A stretch of 64,000 bases of DNA, from the NCBI RefSeq assembly GCF_024753545.1, contig NZ_JANTOO010000001.1:1-64000 (forward strand). Direction: 5' to 3'. A model generated the notes under the pieces. The model was not told where the DNA came from, made no database searches, and saw only the letters and a list, made by a program, of their open reading frames with translations. This document shows positions 48,339 to 56,824 of this stretch, in pieces. The first letter of the stretch is position 1. The number at the start of each line of letters is the position of its first letter. This DNA comes from Lysinibacillus pinottii (GTDB lineage Bacteria > Bacillota > Bacilli > Bacillales_A > Planococcaceae). The translations under genes were made by a program, and so were the position numbers.

Positions 48339-49748
48339 TCATTGTACGAAAAAGGTGTTATTTTGAAGGGGTGACCATGCTTTTTTTAGTAGTTGAACGC
48401 CTAATTTAATTTCTTCCATTGATAACTTACTGAAGCCTAGTTGTAGCATCGGTTCTATACTTGCTTGCTGGAGAAAAAACGGACTGGTTGGATAAACTCT
48501 TACACCGTGGGACTCTGCTTGTTGGATGAGCTGTTGTTCAGAAAGTGAAGTCTTTATTTTCACTAATACATAGAGGCCCGATTGTTCGCCTAAAATAGTG
48601 ATTTGCTCTCCGAATTGTTGTTGTAGCTCCTGCACAAGGCAATGCATTTTTTGTTTATAGGTTAGACGCATTCTTTTAATATGGCGTGTCCATTCGCCTT
48701 GCGCCATAAATTGGGCCATGGTGCGTTGATGAAGGGTGGATGCGTTTTGTTCAAAATGAGCAAATTTCCTTTTGTAAGGCTGCACGAGGGCATTAGGTAA
48801 CACCATATAGCTTATTCGTATGCCTGGTAAAAAGGATTTCGAGAATGTACCCAAATAAATTACCCGAGATGGGTCGATGGAGGCAAGGGCAGGGAATGGC
48901 TGTTGTGTATAGCGAAATTCTCCATCATAATCATCCTCAAGAATATAGCCATTCACTTTTTGTGCCCATTGTATCAGTGCTTGCCGTTGTTGAATGTTCA
49001 TCGAGACACCATAGGGGAAATGGTGTGAAGGTGTGACATACAAGAGACGTGAAAGACAATTTGTTAAGACATCAAGCTGTGCACCTGCTTCGAACACAGG
49101 TAAGGTCTCAATGTCAAAGTTATGTAATTGAAATGCCTCCCGAGCCCCATCATAGCCTGGGTCCTCCAGCAGTATGCTAGGGAAATTTTCCTTCAGTAAA
49201 AATGCAAGATACAAAAGCATCTGCTGTGTACTACTTCCAATAATGATATTTTCATGATTGGTATAGAGCCCTCTTGCCTGTAGTAAATACTGGACAAGCT
49301 GTTCTTTTAGTATAGGCTCTCCAAACAGTGCCCCATATTGATAACAGGCTGGCTCCTGTAAAACCTGATTGGCGATTTGACGCCAGGCCTTGATGGGAAA
49401 GTGTTGTTGATCGACAGCCCCAGCTAGGAAATTCACAAGTAATGCCGAAGTATCCTTTATTGGCTTCGATTGAATAGGCTGTGGTTGCTCTTGTAAGAAA
49501 ACTTGCTCCAACGCATTCACAAAGTACCCTTTCCGACCTTCACCTCGAATATACCCCTCAGCTACAAGCTGATCGTAGGCCGTTAATGTCGTATTGCGAC
49601 TCACCTGCAAAGTTTCTGCTAGCTTCCGAATAGAAGGCAGGGTATCATTCTTTTCCAATGTGCCTTCCATAATGAGGGTTTTCAGTTGCTGATAGATTTG
49701 TTTATATTTGGCTTCTTTGTCCGTTAATAAAAAGATGAAATCGTCCAT
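48339..49748 (-). CDS. MocR/PdxR-type regulator (GntR plus aminotransferase fold)
   Basis: A 469-aa fusion regulator: an N-terminal GntR winged helix (about 8-75; QIYQQLKTLI, LPSIRKLAETLQVSRNTTLTAYDQLVAEGYI quoted in part) and a fold-type I aminotransferase-like domain with LEDDYDGEFRY and the PLP lysine in YLGTFSKSFLPGIRISY. ATG 49748 is preferred (GAGGTG four bases upstream) over the start at 49766. It is divergent from a GNAT gene at 49859, its likely target. MocR members usually sense PLP or an amino-acid adduct; whether this one controls PLP synthesis cannot be told, as no pdx genes are near. Confidence 0.9.
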   Translation of the reverse strand: MDDFIFLLTDKEAKYKQIYQQLKTLIMEGTLEKNDTLPSIRKLAETLQVSRNTTLTAYDQLVAEGYIRGEGRKGYFVNALEQVFLQEQPQPIQSKPIKDTSALLVNFLAGAVDQQHFPIKAWRQIANQVLQEPACYQYGALFGEPILKEQLVQYLLQARGLYTNHENIIIGSSTQQMLLYLAFLLKENFPSILLEDPGYDGAREAFQLHNFDIETLPVFEAGAQLDVLTNCLSRLLYVTPSHHFPYGVSMNIQQRQALIQWAQKVNGYILEDDYDGEFRYTQQPFPALASIDPSRVIYLGTFSKSFLPGIRISYMVLPNALVQPYKRKFAHFEQNASTLHQRTMAQFMAQGEWTRHIKRMRLTYKQKMHCLVQELQQQFGEQITILGEQSGLYVLVKIKTSLSEQQLIQQAESHGVRVYPTSPFFLQQASIEPMLQLGFSKLSMEEIKLGVQLLKKAWSPLQNNTFFVQ

Positions 49749-49858
49749 AATGCACCTCATCGACATGTTGAAATGTTTGAAACTGTCTCTTTTTAAATGT
49801 CAGATAATCTACTACCATCATACTAGAATGACCAATAAATTGAAATGGGGAGTAGAAT

Positions 49859-50299
49859 ATGAATATTTGTACTGTATCACAGACAACAATTAGGGATGTG
49901 GTCCCGTTATTTAATGCTTATCGTGAGTTTTATGGACAACCGACTGATTTAAAGCAAGCCGAACAGTTTATCCAAGAACGTGTGGAAAAGGAGCAATCCA
50001 CTATTTTTCTCGCATACTTGAATGGGGAACCAGTAGGTTTTGCGCAGCTATTTCCTACCTTTTCATCCGTAGCTATGAAAAGGGCATTTATTTTAAATGA
50101 TTTATTTGTGGCAGTGCATGCTAGAAAAAAAGGGGTGGCCAAAGCATTAATCGAACAATGCTACATCTATTGCCAGCAGGAGAACGCTCGTTACATGATG
50201 CTCGAAACAGCAAAGGACAATGTTAATGCCCAAAAGCTCTATGAAAAAGTAGGGATGACCACAGATGATCATGTGTATTACTACAGTATGTATTGGTGA
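49859..50299 (+). CDS. GNAT acetyltransferase
   Basis: A 146-aa GNAT protein with the motif ILNDLFVAVHARKKGVAKALIEQC and the C-terminal NVNAQKLYEKVGM. It starts at ATG 49859 after GGGGAGTAG. It is divergent from the MocR gene with 110 bases between starts, a typical regulator-target pair. The substrate is unknown. Confidence 0.87.
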   Translation: MNICTVSQTTIRDVVPLFNAYREFYGQPTDLKQAEQFIQERVEKEQSTIFLAYLNGEPVGFAQLFPTFSSVAMKRAFILNDLFVAVHARKKGVAKALIEQCYIYCQQENARYMMLETAKDNVNAQKLYEKVGMTTDDHVYYYSMYW

Positions 50300-50358
50300 A
50301 AAGCGGCGCTATAGTTTTTAAAAGTCATTGTTTGTATGAAATCTACTAATCACCTGGT

Positions 50359-50397
50359 GAAAGCCCCCGCCAATTGAGCTAAATGGCGGGGGCTTTC
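50359..50397. terminator. GC-rich bidirectional hairpin
   Basis: 14-bp perfect arms, 50359-50372 (GAAAGCCCCCGCCA) and 50384-50397, 11-nt loop, between convergent genes. The stem is very strong but lacks a true T-run on either side. Confidence 0.65.
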
Positions 50398-50399
50398 GG

Positions 50400-51083
50400 T
50401 TAGGCATGACTCATCCAGCCTGCAAAAAGACCAGAAGTGAAAAAGCGAGTAACCTGCTTAAATCCAGCCTCTTTCAGTAATTCCTGCATGTCTTGATCGG
50501 ATAGGAAAGAGATATTCATAATGACTTTCCCCATATCTTCGACCTTAGCTTTTTTGTATCCTGCGTCTAAAAAGAAGCTTTGCCAGATTTTAATGCGATC
50601 TTGCAGTTCGTCACTATTTCGATCTCCATAGGCACATGCGAGGATAAAAGGTTTCCCGGGCTTTAATTGCGCATGAATGTTGTGTAATAAGTTAAGTTTT
50701 TGCTGTCGATTTTCGATAAAATGCAGCACAAGGATGCAGCTAGCAGCATCATAGGTTAATGGAGAGGGGGGCAAGGTATCGATGGTTCCTTGAAGAAGCT
50801 GAACTCGGCTTTCTATAGATAATTGCTGTGCCTTATACTGAGCAATTTGTAGCATCTCTTCAGACGGGTCAATACCTGTAAAAGTCCAGTTTGGATTAGA
50901 GGGTCCCCATGCGGATAGCTCATTACCGCCCCCAGCTCCTACAACTAGCAGGGATGAGTCTTGCTCACCTAAATGAGCTCGGAAATAGGCTTGTGTCATG
51001 GCGAATAAAGTGTCATAAGCTGGTACAGAGATACGAGTACTTTGTTCATAGATGCGAGCCTTCTCTAATAGATGTATATTCAT
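50400..51083 (-). CDS. class I SAM-dependent methyltransferase
   Basis: A 227-aa methyltransferase. The SAM-binding motif I is LLVVGAGGGNELSAWG (about residue 45), motif II ends GIDPSEEML, and the post-motif runs YDAASCILVLHFIENRQQK. It resembles Methyltransf_25/12 enzymes. ATG 51083 is chosen because GGAGGTAATAAC lies upstream; the longer frame to 51170 has no site. It is a single gene whose stop touches the GC-rich hairpin. The substrate is unknown. Confidence 0.88.
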   Translation of the reverse strand: MNIHLLEKARIYEQSTRISVPAYDTLFAMTQAYFRAHLGEQDSSLLVVGAGGGNELSAWGPSNPNWTFTGIDPSEEMLQIAQYKAQQLSIESRVQLLQGTIDTLPPSPLTYDAASCILVLHFIENRQQKLNLLHNIHAQLKPGKPFILACAYGDRNSDELQDRIKIWQSFFLDAGYKKAKVEDMGKVIMNISFLSDQDMQELLKEAGFKQVTRFFTSGLFAGWMSHA

Positions 51084-51226
51084 AGTTATTACCTCCAATA
51101 CTATTACATACATTAAAGACCTTAATAGTCTGTAATTGAGTATATATGAAATTTTACCAAAGCACAACAAAGAAATCTCACCCGATTATAATTAAAGTGA
51201 AACGATGAATAATTAATATTTAAGAT

Positions 51227-51257
51227 TAATAATTTAATGATTATCATTAAATTATTA
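51227..51257. promoter_or_regulatory. 31-bp AT-rich palindrome, Fur-like core
   Basis: 15-bp perfect arms (51227-51241 and 51243-51257) about a single T. The core AATGATTATCATT agrees with the middle of a Fur box (12 of 13), while the outer part matches less well (14 of 19 overall). It lies 56 bases before the CPBP gene and may be its operator. Confidence 0.5.
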
Positions 51258-51312
51258 TTGAATTTAATAGCTCTTTCTTCTACACTTAACGTAATGAATA
51301 GGGGGAGAAAAT

Positions 51313-51912
51313 ATGATTAATGCTATTGTGCAAGTGTTGTTATTTTCAGTCATACCGTTTGTTTGGTGGAGTTTTTCAGCAAAAAAGGAACAACCCTTTC
51401 TTGAATGGTTAGGGTTGCATAGGCCTATTATTGTCGATAAGGGGAAATATGCCATATTTTATATACTTTCTATTGTAATAGTAGTGATGCCTAATTTCGC
51501 TCTCGTCTTTTTTTATATGGATGGTTCCATATTAGCGTCCAATCAATTTGCTGGCCTTGGCTTAGCGGGGCTCATACCCGCTCTTCTATATGCTATGATT
51601 CAAACCGGCTTATCAGAGGAGCTATTGTTCCGTGGTTTTTTATTGAAAAGGCTGGCAAAATCCTTTGGTTTCCAAGTCGGAAATTTGCTACAAAGCCTCG
51701 TTTTTGGGTGTATTCATGGGGCTCTGTTGTGGACGGTATTACCATTTCCAATCATCTTGTTAGTTGTACTATCTACAGGGCTAGCAGGCTATGTAATGGG
51801 ATGGATGAATGAGCGAGTTGGCGGAGGTTCCATTGTGACAAGCTGGAGTATTCATAGTTTGACTAATTTAATGACTGCTTGCCTATCATTGTTTCAAATT
51901 CTATCTTTTTGA
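51313..51912 (+). CDS. CPBP-family intramembrane metalloprotease
   Basis: A 199-aa membrane protein of the CAAX-protease/bacteriocin-processing (ABI/CPBP) family. Catalytic motifs: EELLFRGFLLKRL (EExxxR), FGCIHGALLW (FxxxH) and SIHSLTNLM (HxxxN-like). About six membrane segments. AGGGGGAG precedes ATG 51313. It is monocistronic behind a 31-bp palindrome. Members process peptides or act in self-immunity to bacteriocins; no such peptide gene is seen nearby. Confidence 0.87.
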   Translation: MINAIVQVLLFSVIPFVWWSFSAKKEQPFLEWLGLHRPIIVDKGKYAIFYILSIVIVVMPNFALVFFYMDGSILASNQFAGLGLAGLIPALLYAMIQTGLSEELLFRGFLLKRLAKSFGFQVGNLLQSLVFGCIHGALLWTVLPFPIILLVVLSTGLAGYVMGWMNERVGGGSIVTSWSIHSLTNLMTACLSLFQILSF

Positions 51913-51983
51913 CTTATTTGCATTTCTTTGACGTCACTTGCATAATAGGGCAGAGAAGATTTTTCGTGAAGGGAAGTGCAAAC

Positions 51984-52169
51984 ATGACAGAATGGCCAAA
52001 GGGAGTAGCCAAGCCTGCAATTCGTGCATTACAAGCAGCAGGCTATACACAATTGAAACAGCTGGAAAACGTTGATCTTTCCACTTTAGCTCATTTACAT
52101 GGAATGGGTCCAAAAGCGCTTGCCGCGATTGAGGCGGCATTAGAGGAAAGTAGGGAGCCGCGTGAATAA
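51984..52169 (+). CDS. small HhH / RNA-polymerase-alpha-CTD-like protein
   Basis: A 61-aa protein made of a helix-hairpin-helix unit like the alpha subunit C-terminal domain: AIRALQAAGYTQLKQLENVDLSTLAHLHGMGPKALAAIEAAL (quoted in part across its length). It may bind DNA or simply be an HhH fragment protein, a common small family in Bacillaceae. ATG 51984 is preceded by GAAGGGA; a longer frame to 51879 overlaps the protease gene end. It overlaps the next small gene by 8 nt and forms a mini-operon with it and the 52338 gene. Confidence 0.8.
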   Translation: MTEWPKGVAKPAIRALQAAGYTQLKQLENVDLSTLAHLHGMGPKALAAIEAALEESREPRE

Positions 52170-52329
52170 GCTAACATTATTTTTACTGGCAATGGTGGTC
52201 TATTATATAGTCGTTGTTTTCCTCATCAGTAAGCTTTTTATCATTCCTATCATGAAAGTAATGGCACTTGTCTTCTTTATAGGAGCGGGTTTCATCTTTT
52301 CACGTAAGATGCGCAGGAAGCTGCAGTAG
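52162..52329 (+). CDS. small two-span membrane protein, 55 aa
   Basis: A 55-aa gene: GTG 52162 follows TAGGGAG and overlaps the stop of the HhH gene. The product has two membrane segments (LTLFLLAMVVYYIVVVF and IPIMKVMALVFFIGAGF) and a basic tail (RKMRRKLQ). The following gene begins 8 bases after its stop with its own TAGGAGG. No family recognised; the tight coupling and consistent hydrophobic pattern support it as real. Confidence 0.65.
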   Translation: MNKLTLFLLAMVVYYIVVVFLISKLFIIPIMKVMALVFFIGAGFIFSRKMRRKLQ

Positions 52330-52337
52330 GAGGCATT

Positions 52338-52970
52338 ATGAAAATTGTTCAATTAACAGTCATTTATTTAGCCATTATTTTGCTGGCAATGGGGCTATCT
52401 TTATCAGGGGTGCGGCTATCCTTTTCCCTCGGTATAATTGCTTTGTTCGTGGTAGCTATTATTTATCGTCATGTACATATTTTATATCGAACAAACAATA
52501 TGGAGCTTGTAGATAAATGGGTGAAGCGCCGTCAGAAAGAACCAATATTTGCGGCTCTCTATGCATCCGCTTATGAAACGGTAGACGAACAGATTCGTGC
52601 TATGGATGTCATCATCCACCATTATAAGCAGCCAGCCATCAAAAACAATTATCTATTTACGAAAGCGATTATGGAAAAAAATCTTGGAGCGGCAAAGGCT
52701 GCTGCCCAGCAAATTAACAAGGAGCCATTGTCAAGCTACGCCCTATGCTATATTGCAGCCATGGAAGGTCGAACGGCAGCTATGAGAAGTGACAAGCTGA
52801 CACAGCCTTGGATGCAACCTGCTGTAGAGGCAGTTTACGCCCATAGCCAAAACAATAAAGAATTGTTCCGCCAATGGGCTGATGCTAGCATCGAACAAGC
52901 GCGTGGTGTACAAAAGTATGGTTTAATACATAATTTTAGACAAATGGAAAGAGAATTGGATGGTGAATAA
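52338..52970 (+). CDS. membrane-anchored protein with helical domain
   Basis: A 210-aa protein with two membrane segments (residues 5-22 and 27-45) and a C-terminal cytoplasmic domain of helical repeats rich in Ala (about 60-205), TPR-like in spacing (YASAYETVDEQIRAMDVIIHHY, ALCYIAAMEGRTAAM). TAGGAGGC precedes ATG 52338. It is the third gene of a mini-operon with an HhH protein and a small membrane protein. I do not recognise the family; a scaffold role is a guess. Confidence 0.7.
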   Translation: MKIVQLTVIYLAIILLAMGLSLSGVRLSFSLGIIALFVVAIIYRHVHILYRTNNMELVDKWVKRRQKEPIFAALYASAYETVDEQIRAMDVIIHHYKQPAIKNNYLFTKAIMEKNLGAAKAAAQQINKEPLSSYALCYIAAMEGRTAAMRSDKLTQPWMQPAVEAVYAHSQNNKELFRQWADASIEQARGVQKYGLIHNFRQMERELDGE

Positions 52971-53018
52971 CTATTTGGTATACTAAATAAAACATGAAAC
53001 GTATGAGGAGTCGATCAT

Positions 53019-53145
53019 TTGAAGGTAAATAGATTTCCTACAATTGTTCATAAGGGGACGAATGCCTAAGTTAGTGATGATCAATGAGCACCGACTAGTG
53101 GAAGGTGGAGAGGTCCGTCTTACAGTGGTTGATACAATAGTCTAA
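53019..53145 (+). pseudogene. frameshifted small gene
   Basis: TTG 53019, with GAGGAG eight bases upstream, opens a frame (MKVNRFPTIVHKGTNA) that stops at 53069. From ATG 53062 another frame continues for 27 codons (PKLVMINEHRLVEGGEVRL...) to TAA 53143-53145. Joined by a one-base shift they give one sensible small protein of about 42 residues. Further coding-like debris runs on to 53315 (for example a piece reading CSFEGGTRSNRFVERNGEWV between stops). The family is not recognised. Confidence 0.4.
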
Positions 53146-53330
53146 AGTCAATCGTGGTTCGGATAAAGAGATGAAAAATGTTCTTTTGAAGGTGGAACTA
53201 GAAGTAATCGTTTTGTAGAGCGAAATGGTGAATGGGTTAAATCATGATCAAAGCCTAATACTATTAATTTAGAAAAACAAAACGGAACCCTTTCTCCAAA
53301 GATGAAAAAATCGTCTTGGAGGAAGAACAA

Positions 53331-53642
53331 TTGAGTAGAAAAACTGAAAATACAGCATTTCATTGTGAGCAGTGTGGTCTGGACGTGATCCCATTAAACA
53401 ATGGTAGTTTCCGCAATCATTGCCCACATTGTTTATATTCTAAGCACCTAGATATTATACCTGGTGATAGAGCCAATCCATGTAAAGGGTTAATGCAGCC
53501 GATTACTATTGATTATTCATCTAAAAAAGGTTATCAAATTGTACATCAATGTAAAAAATGTGGTCACCTGTCACGTAATAAAGTTGCCATCGATTGCATA
53601 CAAGAGGATCAGCTTATTTTATTTATGCAATCCATAGAGTAG
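53331..53642 (+). CDS. RNHCP domain protein
   Basis: A 103-aa zinc-binding protein of the RNHCP family. Two metal motifs are seen: CEQCGLDV...NHCPHC (FRNHCPHC is the family's name-giving RNHCP) and HQCKKCGHLSRNK. It probably binds nucleic acid or acts as a small zinc-ribbon protein. TTG 53331 is chosen since GGAGGAAG is seven bases upstream; TTG 53316 lies before that site. It is followed by a terminator. The region just upstream is decayed coding sequence. Confidence 0.85.
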   Translation: MSRKTENTAFHCEQCGLDVIPLNNGSFRNHCPHCLYSKHLDIIPGDRANPCKGLMQPITIDYSSKKGYQIVHQCKKCGHLSRNKVAIDCIQEDQLILFMQSIE

Positions 53643-53655
53643 TTTCATGTTTGGA

Positions 53656-53690
53656 AGACGTATTAAAGAGCAACTCTTTAATACGTCTTT
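53656..53690. terminator. bidirectional terminator
   Basis: AGACGTATTAAAGAG (53656-53670) pairs with CTCTTTAATACGTCT (53674-53688), 3-nt loop, then T's; it lies between the RNHCP gene and the convergent DUF1648 gene. Confidence 0.88.
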
Positions 53691-53691
53691 T

Positions 53692-54201
53692 TTAATGCTT
53701 TTTATTCAATAAAATGCCTCGTACGATTCCCATACTGAAAATACCACAGAGCAAGAAAAGAAAGAGATACGCATGCCATTGCTGTAAAATACGATCGTGC
53801 CCAAGTGCGATCGTAAGGTCATTGAAAAGGGAGTACGTAAAGTACAATAAAATACTATTTTTTATGAGACAAAATGTCATGATGCCATTTTGACGCTGAC
53901 TATGGGACAGCGGCGGTTTATTTTTACGCATCACAGGATAGGCTGCTTTCATCTCTAAATAGTGCAAAAGTAAAAATAGCATAAGTGCAATAAAAGGTAA
54001 ATAAAATATGGCGATTTTTGGTCCGAATTGTGCGTGGTCACTCGTAAAGCTTTGTAAAACTGGAATCGTTGCAGGAAGCTTTTGATATTGAATCAGTGTA
54101 GCTGTGAAGCCAGCTAAAAAAATGATGGCCACGACGACCGTTAGCTGGTGACAAAAGCGTGGTGTTGGTGTTTTTTGTTGTGTTTGCATCCTTGCCCTCA
54201 T
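53692..54201 (-). CDS. DUF1648-type membrane protein
   Basis: A protein of about 169 aa with four membrane segments, containing the DUF1648-like motif QYQKLPATIPVLQSFTSDHAQFG near residues 40-60 in the first extracellular loop. Several in-frame ATGs lie close together (54213, 54207, 54201, 54189); 54201 is taken for its spacing from GAGG, but this is uncertain. It is a single gene. Relatives are linked to SdpI-like immunity proteins, but this one lacks the rest of SdpI. The function is unknown. Confidence 0.75.
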   Translation of the reverse strand: MRARMQTQQKTPTPRFCHQLTVVVAIIFLAGFTATLIQYQKLPATIPVLQSFTSDHAQFGPKIAIFYLPFIALMLFLLLHYLEMKAAYPVMRKNKPPLSHSQRQNGIMTFCLIKNSILLYFTYSLFNDLTIALGHDRILQQWHAYLFLFLLCGIFSMGIVRGILLNKKH

Positions 54202-54277
54202 TTCCATCCTCATTCAAAATTACAATCTGTTATACTGTATCATAGAATGATTGCTTTTGTGAGAGAGAAAGAAGGAT

Positions 54278-55021
54278 ATGATGGAATACTTGTTATTTTT
54301 ATTCATTGGAATCATTGGGAATGTCATTGGTACATTAGTGGGTGGCGGTGGTTTAATCACCTTACCAACGATGATGTTAATGGGGGTGCCAGTTCATTCT
54401 GCCATTGGCGCCAATAAAGTGTCCAATATGGTAAGTGCTTTTTCGAGCTTTTATACGATCTATAAACGAAAAGAATTAGCATGGTCAGAAATGCAGCCAG
54501 TCTTATTAGTATCGTTAATCGGTGGAACATTGGGTGGACTTTTTGCTTCGTTTATGAGTAGCCAAACATTGACATTTATTGCCATCTTTTTACTAGGCTT
54601 TGCGTTAATGATGTCCTTTATGGGTGGGGCTGATTTTGGCCATAAAGAACTCTTTATGATGAATCGAAAGAATGGTCCAATCCTTCTTGGAGTTGGTTTT
54701 TATGATGGCATGTTTGGGCCTGGCAGTAGTACACTAGCCCTTTATACATATGCTCATGAGAAAATTTCTTATATTAAAGCAGTTGGACTCTCAAGGGTAG
54801 GTGTATTCGCCATGTGCTCAGGAGCAGCAATTACTTATATTGCTACGGGAAAAATTGAATGGCCACTTACATTGATTTTAATGGTAGGCTCTACGATTGG
54901 TGCGCAAATTGGCATTGTTTTAGCAAGAAAGGTGAAAGCAAATCAAGTAAAACTCCTACTTCGTATTGTAACCATTGTGTTGATCGTACAGCTTGTTTAT
55001 GATTTTATCCAGCAGTTATAG
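54278..55021 (+). CDS. TSUP family transporter (TauE/SafE)
   Basis: A 247-aa, eight-segment membrane protein of the sulfite/organosulfur exporter family (TauE/SafE). The repeated motifs are GTLVGGGGLITLPTMMLMGVPVHSAIGANKV (quoted in part) and LGVGFYDGMFGPGSSTLALY. ATG 54278 (ATG-ATG) has GAAGGATATG upstream. The nuclease gene begins 3 bases after its stop. Substrates in the family include sulfite, sulfoacetate and other small anions; none can be chosen here. Confidence 0.9.
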   Translation: MMEYLLFLFIGIIGNVIGTLVGGGGLITLPTMMLMGVPVHSAIGANKVSNMVSAFSSFYTIYKRKELAWSEMQPVLLVSLIGGTLGGLFASFMSSQTLTFIAIFLLGFALMMSFMGGADFGHKELFMMNRKNGPILLGVGFYDGMFGPGSSTLALYTYAHEKISYIKAVGLSRVGVFAMCSGAAITYIATGKIEWPLTLILMVGSTIGAQIGIVLARKVKANQVKLLLRIVTIVLIVQLVYDFIQQL

Positions 55022-55033
55022 GAGGTGATTGTC

Positions 55034-55969
55034 CTGTTTGAAATTACACCATATCCTACCTTTTCGTGGTCACTGTCACGCCATAAAACGCTAACAAGCT
55101 GTGCCCGTAAATATGGCTATGAATATTATTTTTCTCATAACGGGTGGCTGAGCTACAATGTGGAGCCTTATCATCAACTTGTTTATCGTTTGAAAAAGCT
55201 GCAGCCCATGCCTATTTTATTTGGGCAAATTGTTCACCGTTTTATTGAGCAGGCTATTAATGATTATTTACAAACCGGACAGCCCCCCACATTAGAGGAG
55301 CTGATTCATGGGGCTAGAGGACAGCTGAATGCGGCATTTATAGATTCTACTCGCCATCTTGAATCTTGGAGGCACAAGCCAAATAAATATTATATGATGC
55401 AGGAAATATACTATTCTGGCAAACTTTCTTCTGACCTAGTACAGGATTATAAAGAACGAATCCAGCTTGTCTTTGAGCATTTTTTGATAAGTGAAACATT
55501 TCAACAAATTACATCACAAAGAGGCTCCTTACGAATTGGAGAACCAGAACAATTTCGCTCGATGAAAATCAACGATATCCAAGTGTTTGTGGTAATGGAT
55601 TTTCATTACTTTAATGAACTAACAGATAAATGGGTTATCGTGGACTGGAAGACGGGGGGAGAGTCAGATGATGATCGTCAGCAATTAGCCCTCTATGCCT
55701 ATTATGTGCAGCAAAAATATCGGGTGCCGCTTGAGCAAATCGAGGTCTATAATGAATATTTACTAACGGGAAAACGGAAAAAATATAGCTTCACCGATAT
55801 TGATATGGAAAATATTTTACATACATTTCAGTATAGTGTGTTAGAAATGAAAAAGTATCAAGCCGATATTTTTTCCAACGAGCCTGTAGACCTTGTGGAT
55901 TTTGAACAAACACAAGAAAAATGGCATTGTCGTGGATGCAATTTTAGAGAATTATGTGCGCAAAAGTAG
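55034..55969 (+). CDS. PD-(D/E)XK nuclease, RecB/Cas4-like, with four cysteines
   Basis: A protein of about 311 aa of the PDDEXK_1 (RecB/AddB C-terminal, Cas4-like) group. Nuclease motifs: the HxxxE-like IVHRFIEQAI, VFVVMDFHYFN (catalytic Asp) and IVDWKTG (DxK), then QQLALYAYYV. One N-terminal Cys (LTSCARKYGY) and three C-terminal ones (CRGCNFREL-C) form the iron-sulfur pattern seen in Cas4 and AddB. The start is unclear: GTG 55025 lies inside GGAGGTG, while CTG 55034 is eight bases from GGAGG. It follows a TauE/SafE gene by a few bases. No cas or addA genes are near, so its role is unknown. Confidence 0.85.
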   Translation: MFEITPYPTFSWSLSRHKTLTSCARKYGYEYYFSHNGWLSYNVEPYHQLVYRLKKLQPMPILFGQIVHRFIEQAINDYLQTGQPPTLEELIHGARGQLNAAFIDSTRHLESWRHKPNKYYMMQEIYYSGKLSSDLVQDYKERIQLVFEHFLISETFQQITSQRGSLRIGEPEQFRSMKINDIQVFVVMDFHYFNELTDKWVIVDWKTGGESDDDRQQLALYAYYVQQKYRVPLEQIEVYNEYLLTGKRKKYSFTDIDMENILHTFQYSVLEMKKYQADIFSNEPVDLVDFEQTQEKWHCRGCNFRELCAQK

Positions 55970-56014
55970 AAATGGAGCATCGCCTATGTTCATTTGTACA
56001 AGAGGAGGGGGAAA

Positions 56015-56671
56015 ATGATAAGAAATAAAAAGGCGCTTGTTACTTCCATTATCCTTTTAGGAATTTGTATGTGTTTATTTTTCCCATTTCCTAATTATCA
56101 AATGCTGAATGCTCGAATTTCTTTTATGTCGTTCCCTATCCTCAAAGATGATGGCTATGTGTTGCTTGGTATACTTGGTTCAGTTCTCTTTATCCTTGCT
56201 GTGATTTTATTGGTCAAAGGTATAAAAAAATTCCATCTGCTTTCGATTGGTGTAGTGCTAATCACCTTTACCTTTTTCCCTTTACTTCTGATAACCATCT
56301 ATCAAGAGACTTTCGCTAGCGGCATCATGGCGATTTCCTATACTGAGAATGGCGAATGCCAATTTGATGTAGTTAGCCAACATATATTACAGGGGGAATG
56401 TTATCTTGAATTACAAAATCGAAGTAATGAAGCGGTGTCATTTGAGCTAGAGTTTTTAGATGATCATTTAACGGAAAAAGGACAGCGTATGGAGTCGCTC
56501 ATGAATGTAGCTGGTCCTTACTTTATGACGATTGAGCCTAACCGTAAAAAGTCCATTCATATAAAGGAATTCCTTGATGTATCTGAAGTGCCAAACCATT
56601 TTATTCAAGGTGGAGGTTCGTCGTATATACATGTTAAAATTATCGACGGGAAGACTGCACGAATTTTATAA
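56015..56671 (+). CDS. membrane protein of unknown function
   Basis: A 218-aa protein: three membrane segments (residues about 7-24, 45-68 and 75-98) and an outer C-terminal domain (about 105-218) rich in beta strands, with LHD... motifs of FxxxG type (DVVSQHILQGECYLELQNRS, VSFELEFLDDH). ATG 56015 is chosen for AGAGGAGGGGG upstream. It is monocistronic with a terminator after it. I do not recognise the family. Confidence 0.65.
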   Translation: MIRNKKALVTSIILLGICMCLFFPFPNYQMLNARISFMSFPILKDDGYVLLGILGSVLFILAVILLVKGIKKFHLLSIGVVLITFTFFPLLLITIYQETFASGIMAISYTENGECQFDVVSQHILQGECYLELQNRSNEAVSFELEFLDDHLTEKGQRMESLMNVAGPYFMTIEPNRKKSIHIKEFLDVSEVPNHFIQGGGSSYIHVKIIDGKTARIL

Positions 56672-56713
56672 AAAAGTGTTGTTAAAACAGTTGAAGTGTA
56701 GGTAGTAGCTTAG

Positions 56714-56738
56714 GAGTTGCATGTGCAGCTCTTTTTTA
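56714..56738 (+). terminator. intrinsic terminator
   Basis: GAGTTGC (56714-56720) pairs with GCAGCTC (56725-56731) with one T-G pair, 4-nt loop, then T6. Confidence 0.65.
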
Positions 56739-56824
56739 TTTAACTTCTGAGCGGTTTAGTTGAATAAGAAATGAAATGATTTATGTTAAAATAATGGAAG
56801 AAAAAACCATAAGGGGGTGAGGTA

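Noticed and set aside
51313..52970. bacteriocin immunity cluster
   Set aside because: A CPBP protease and small membrane proteins occur together, but no precursor peptide, double-glycine leader or exporter was found.
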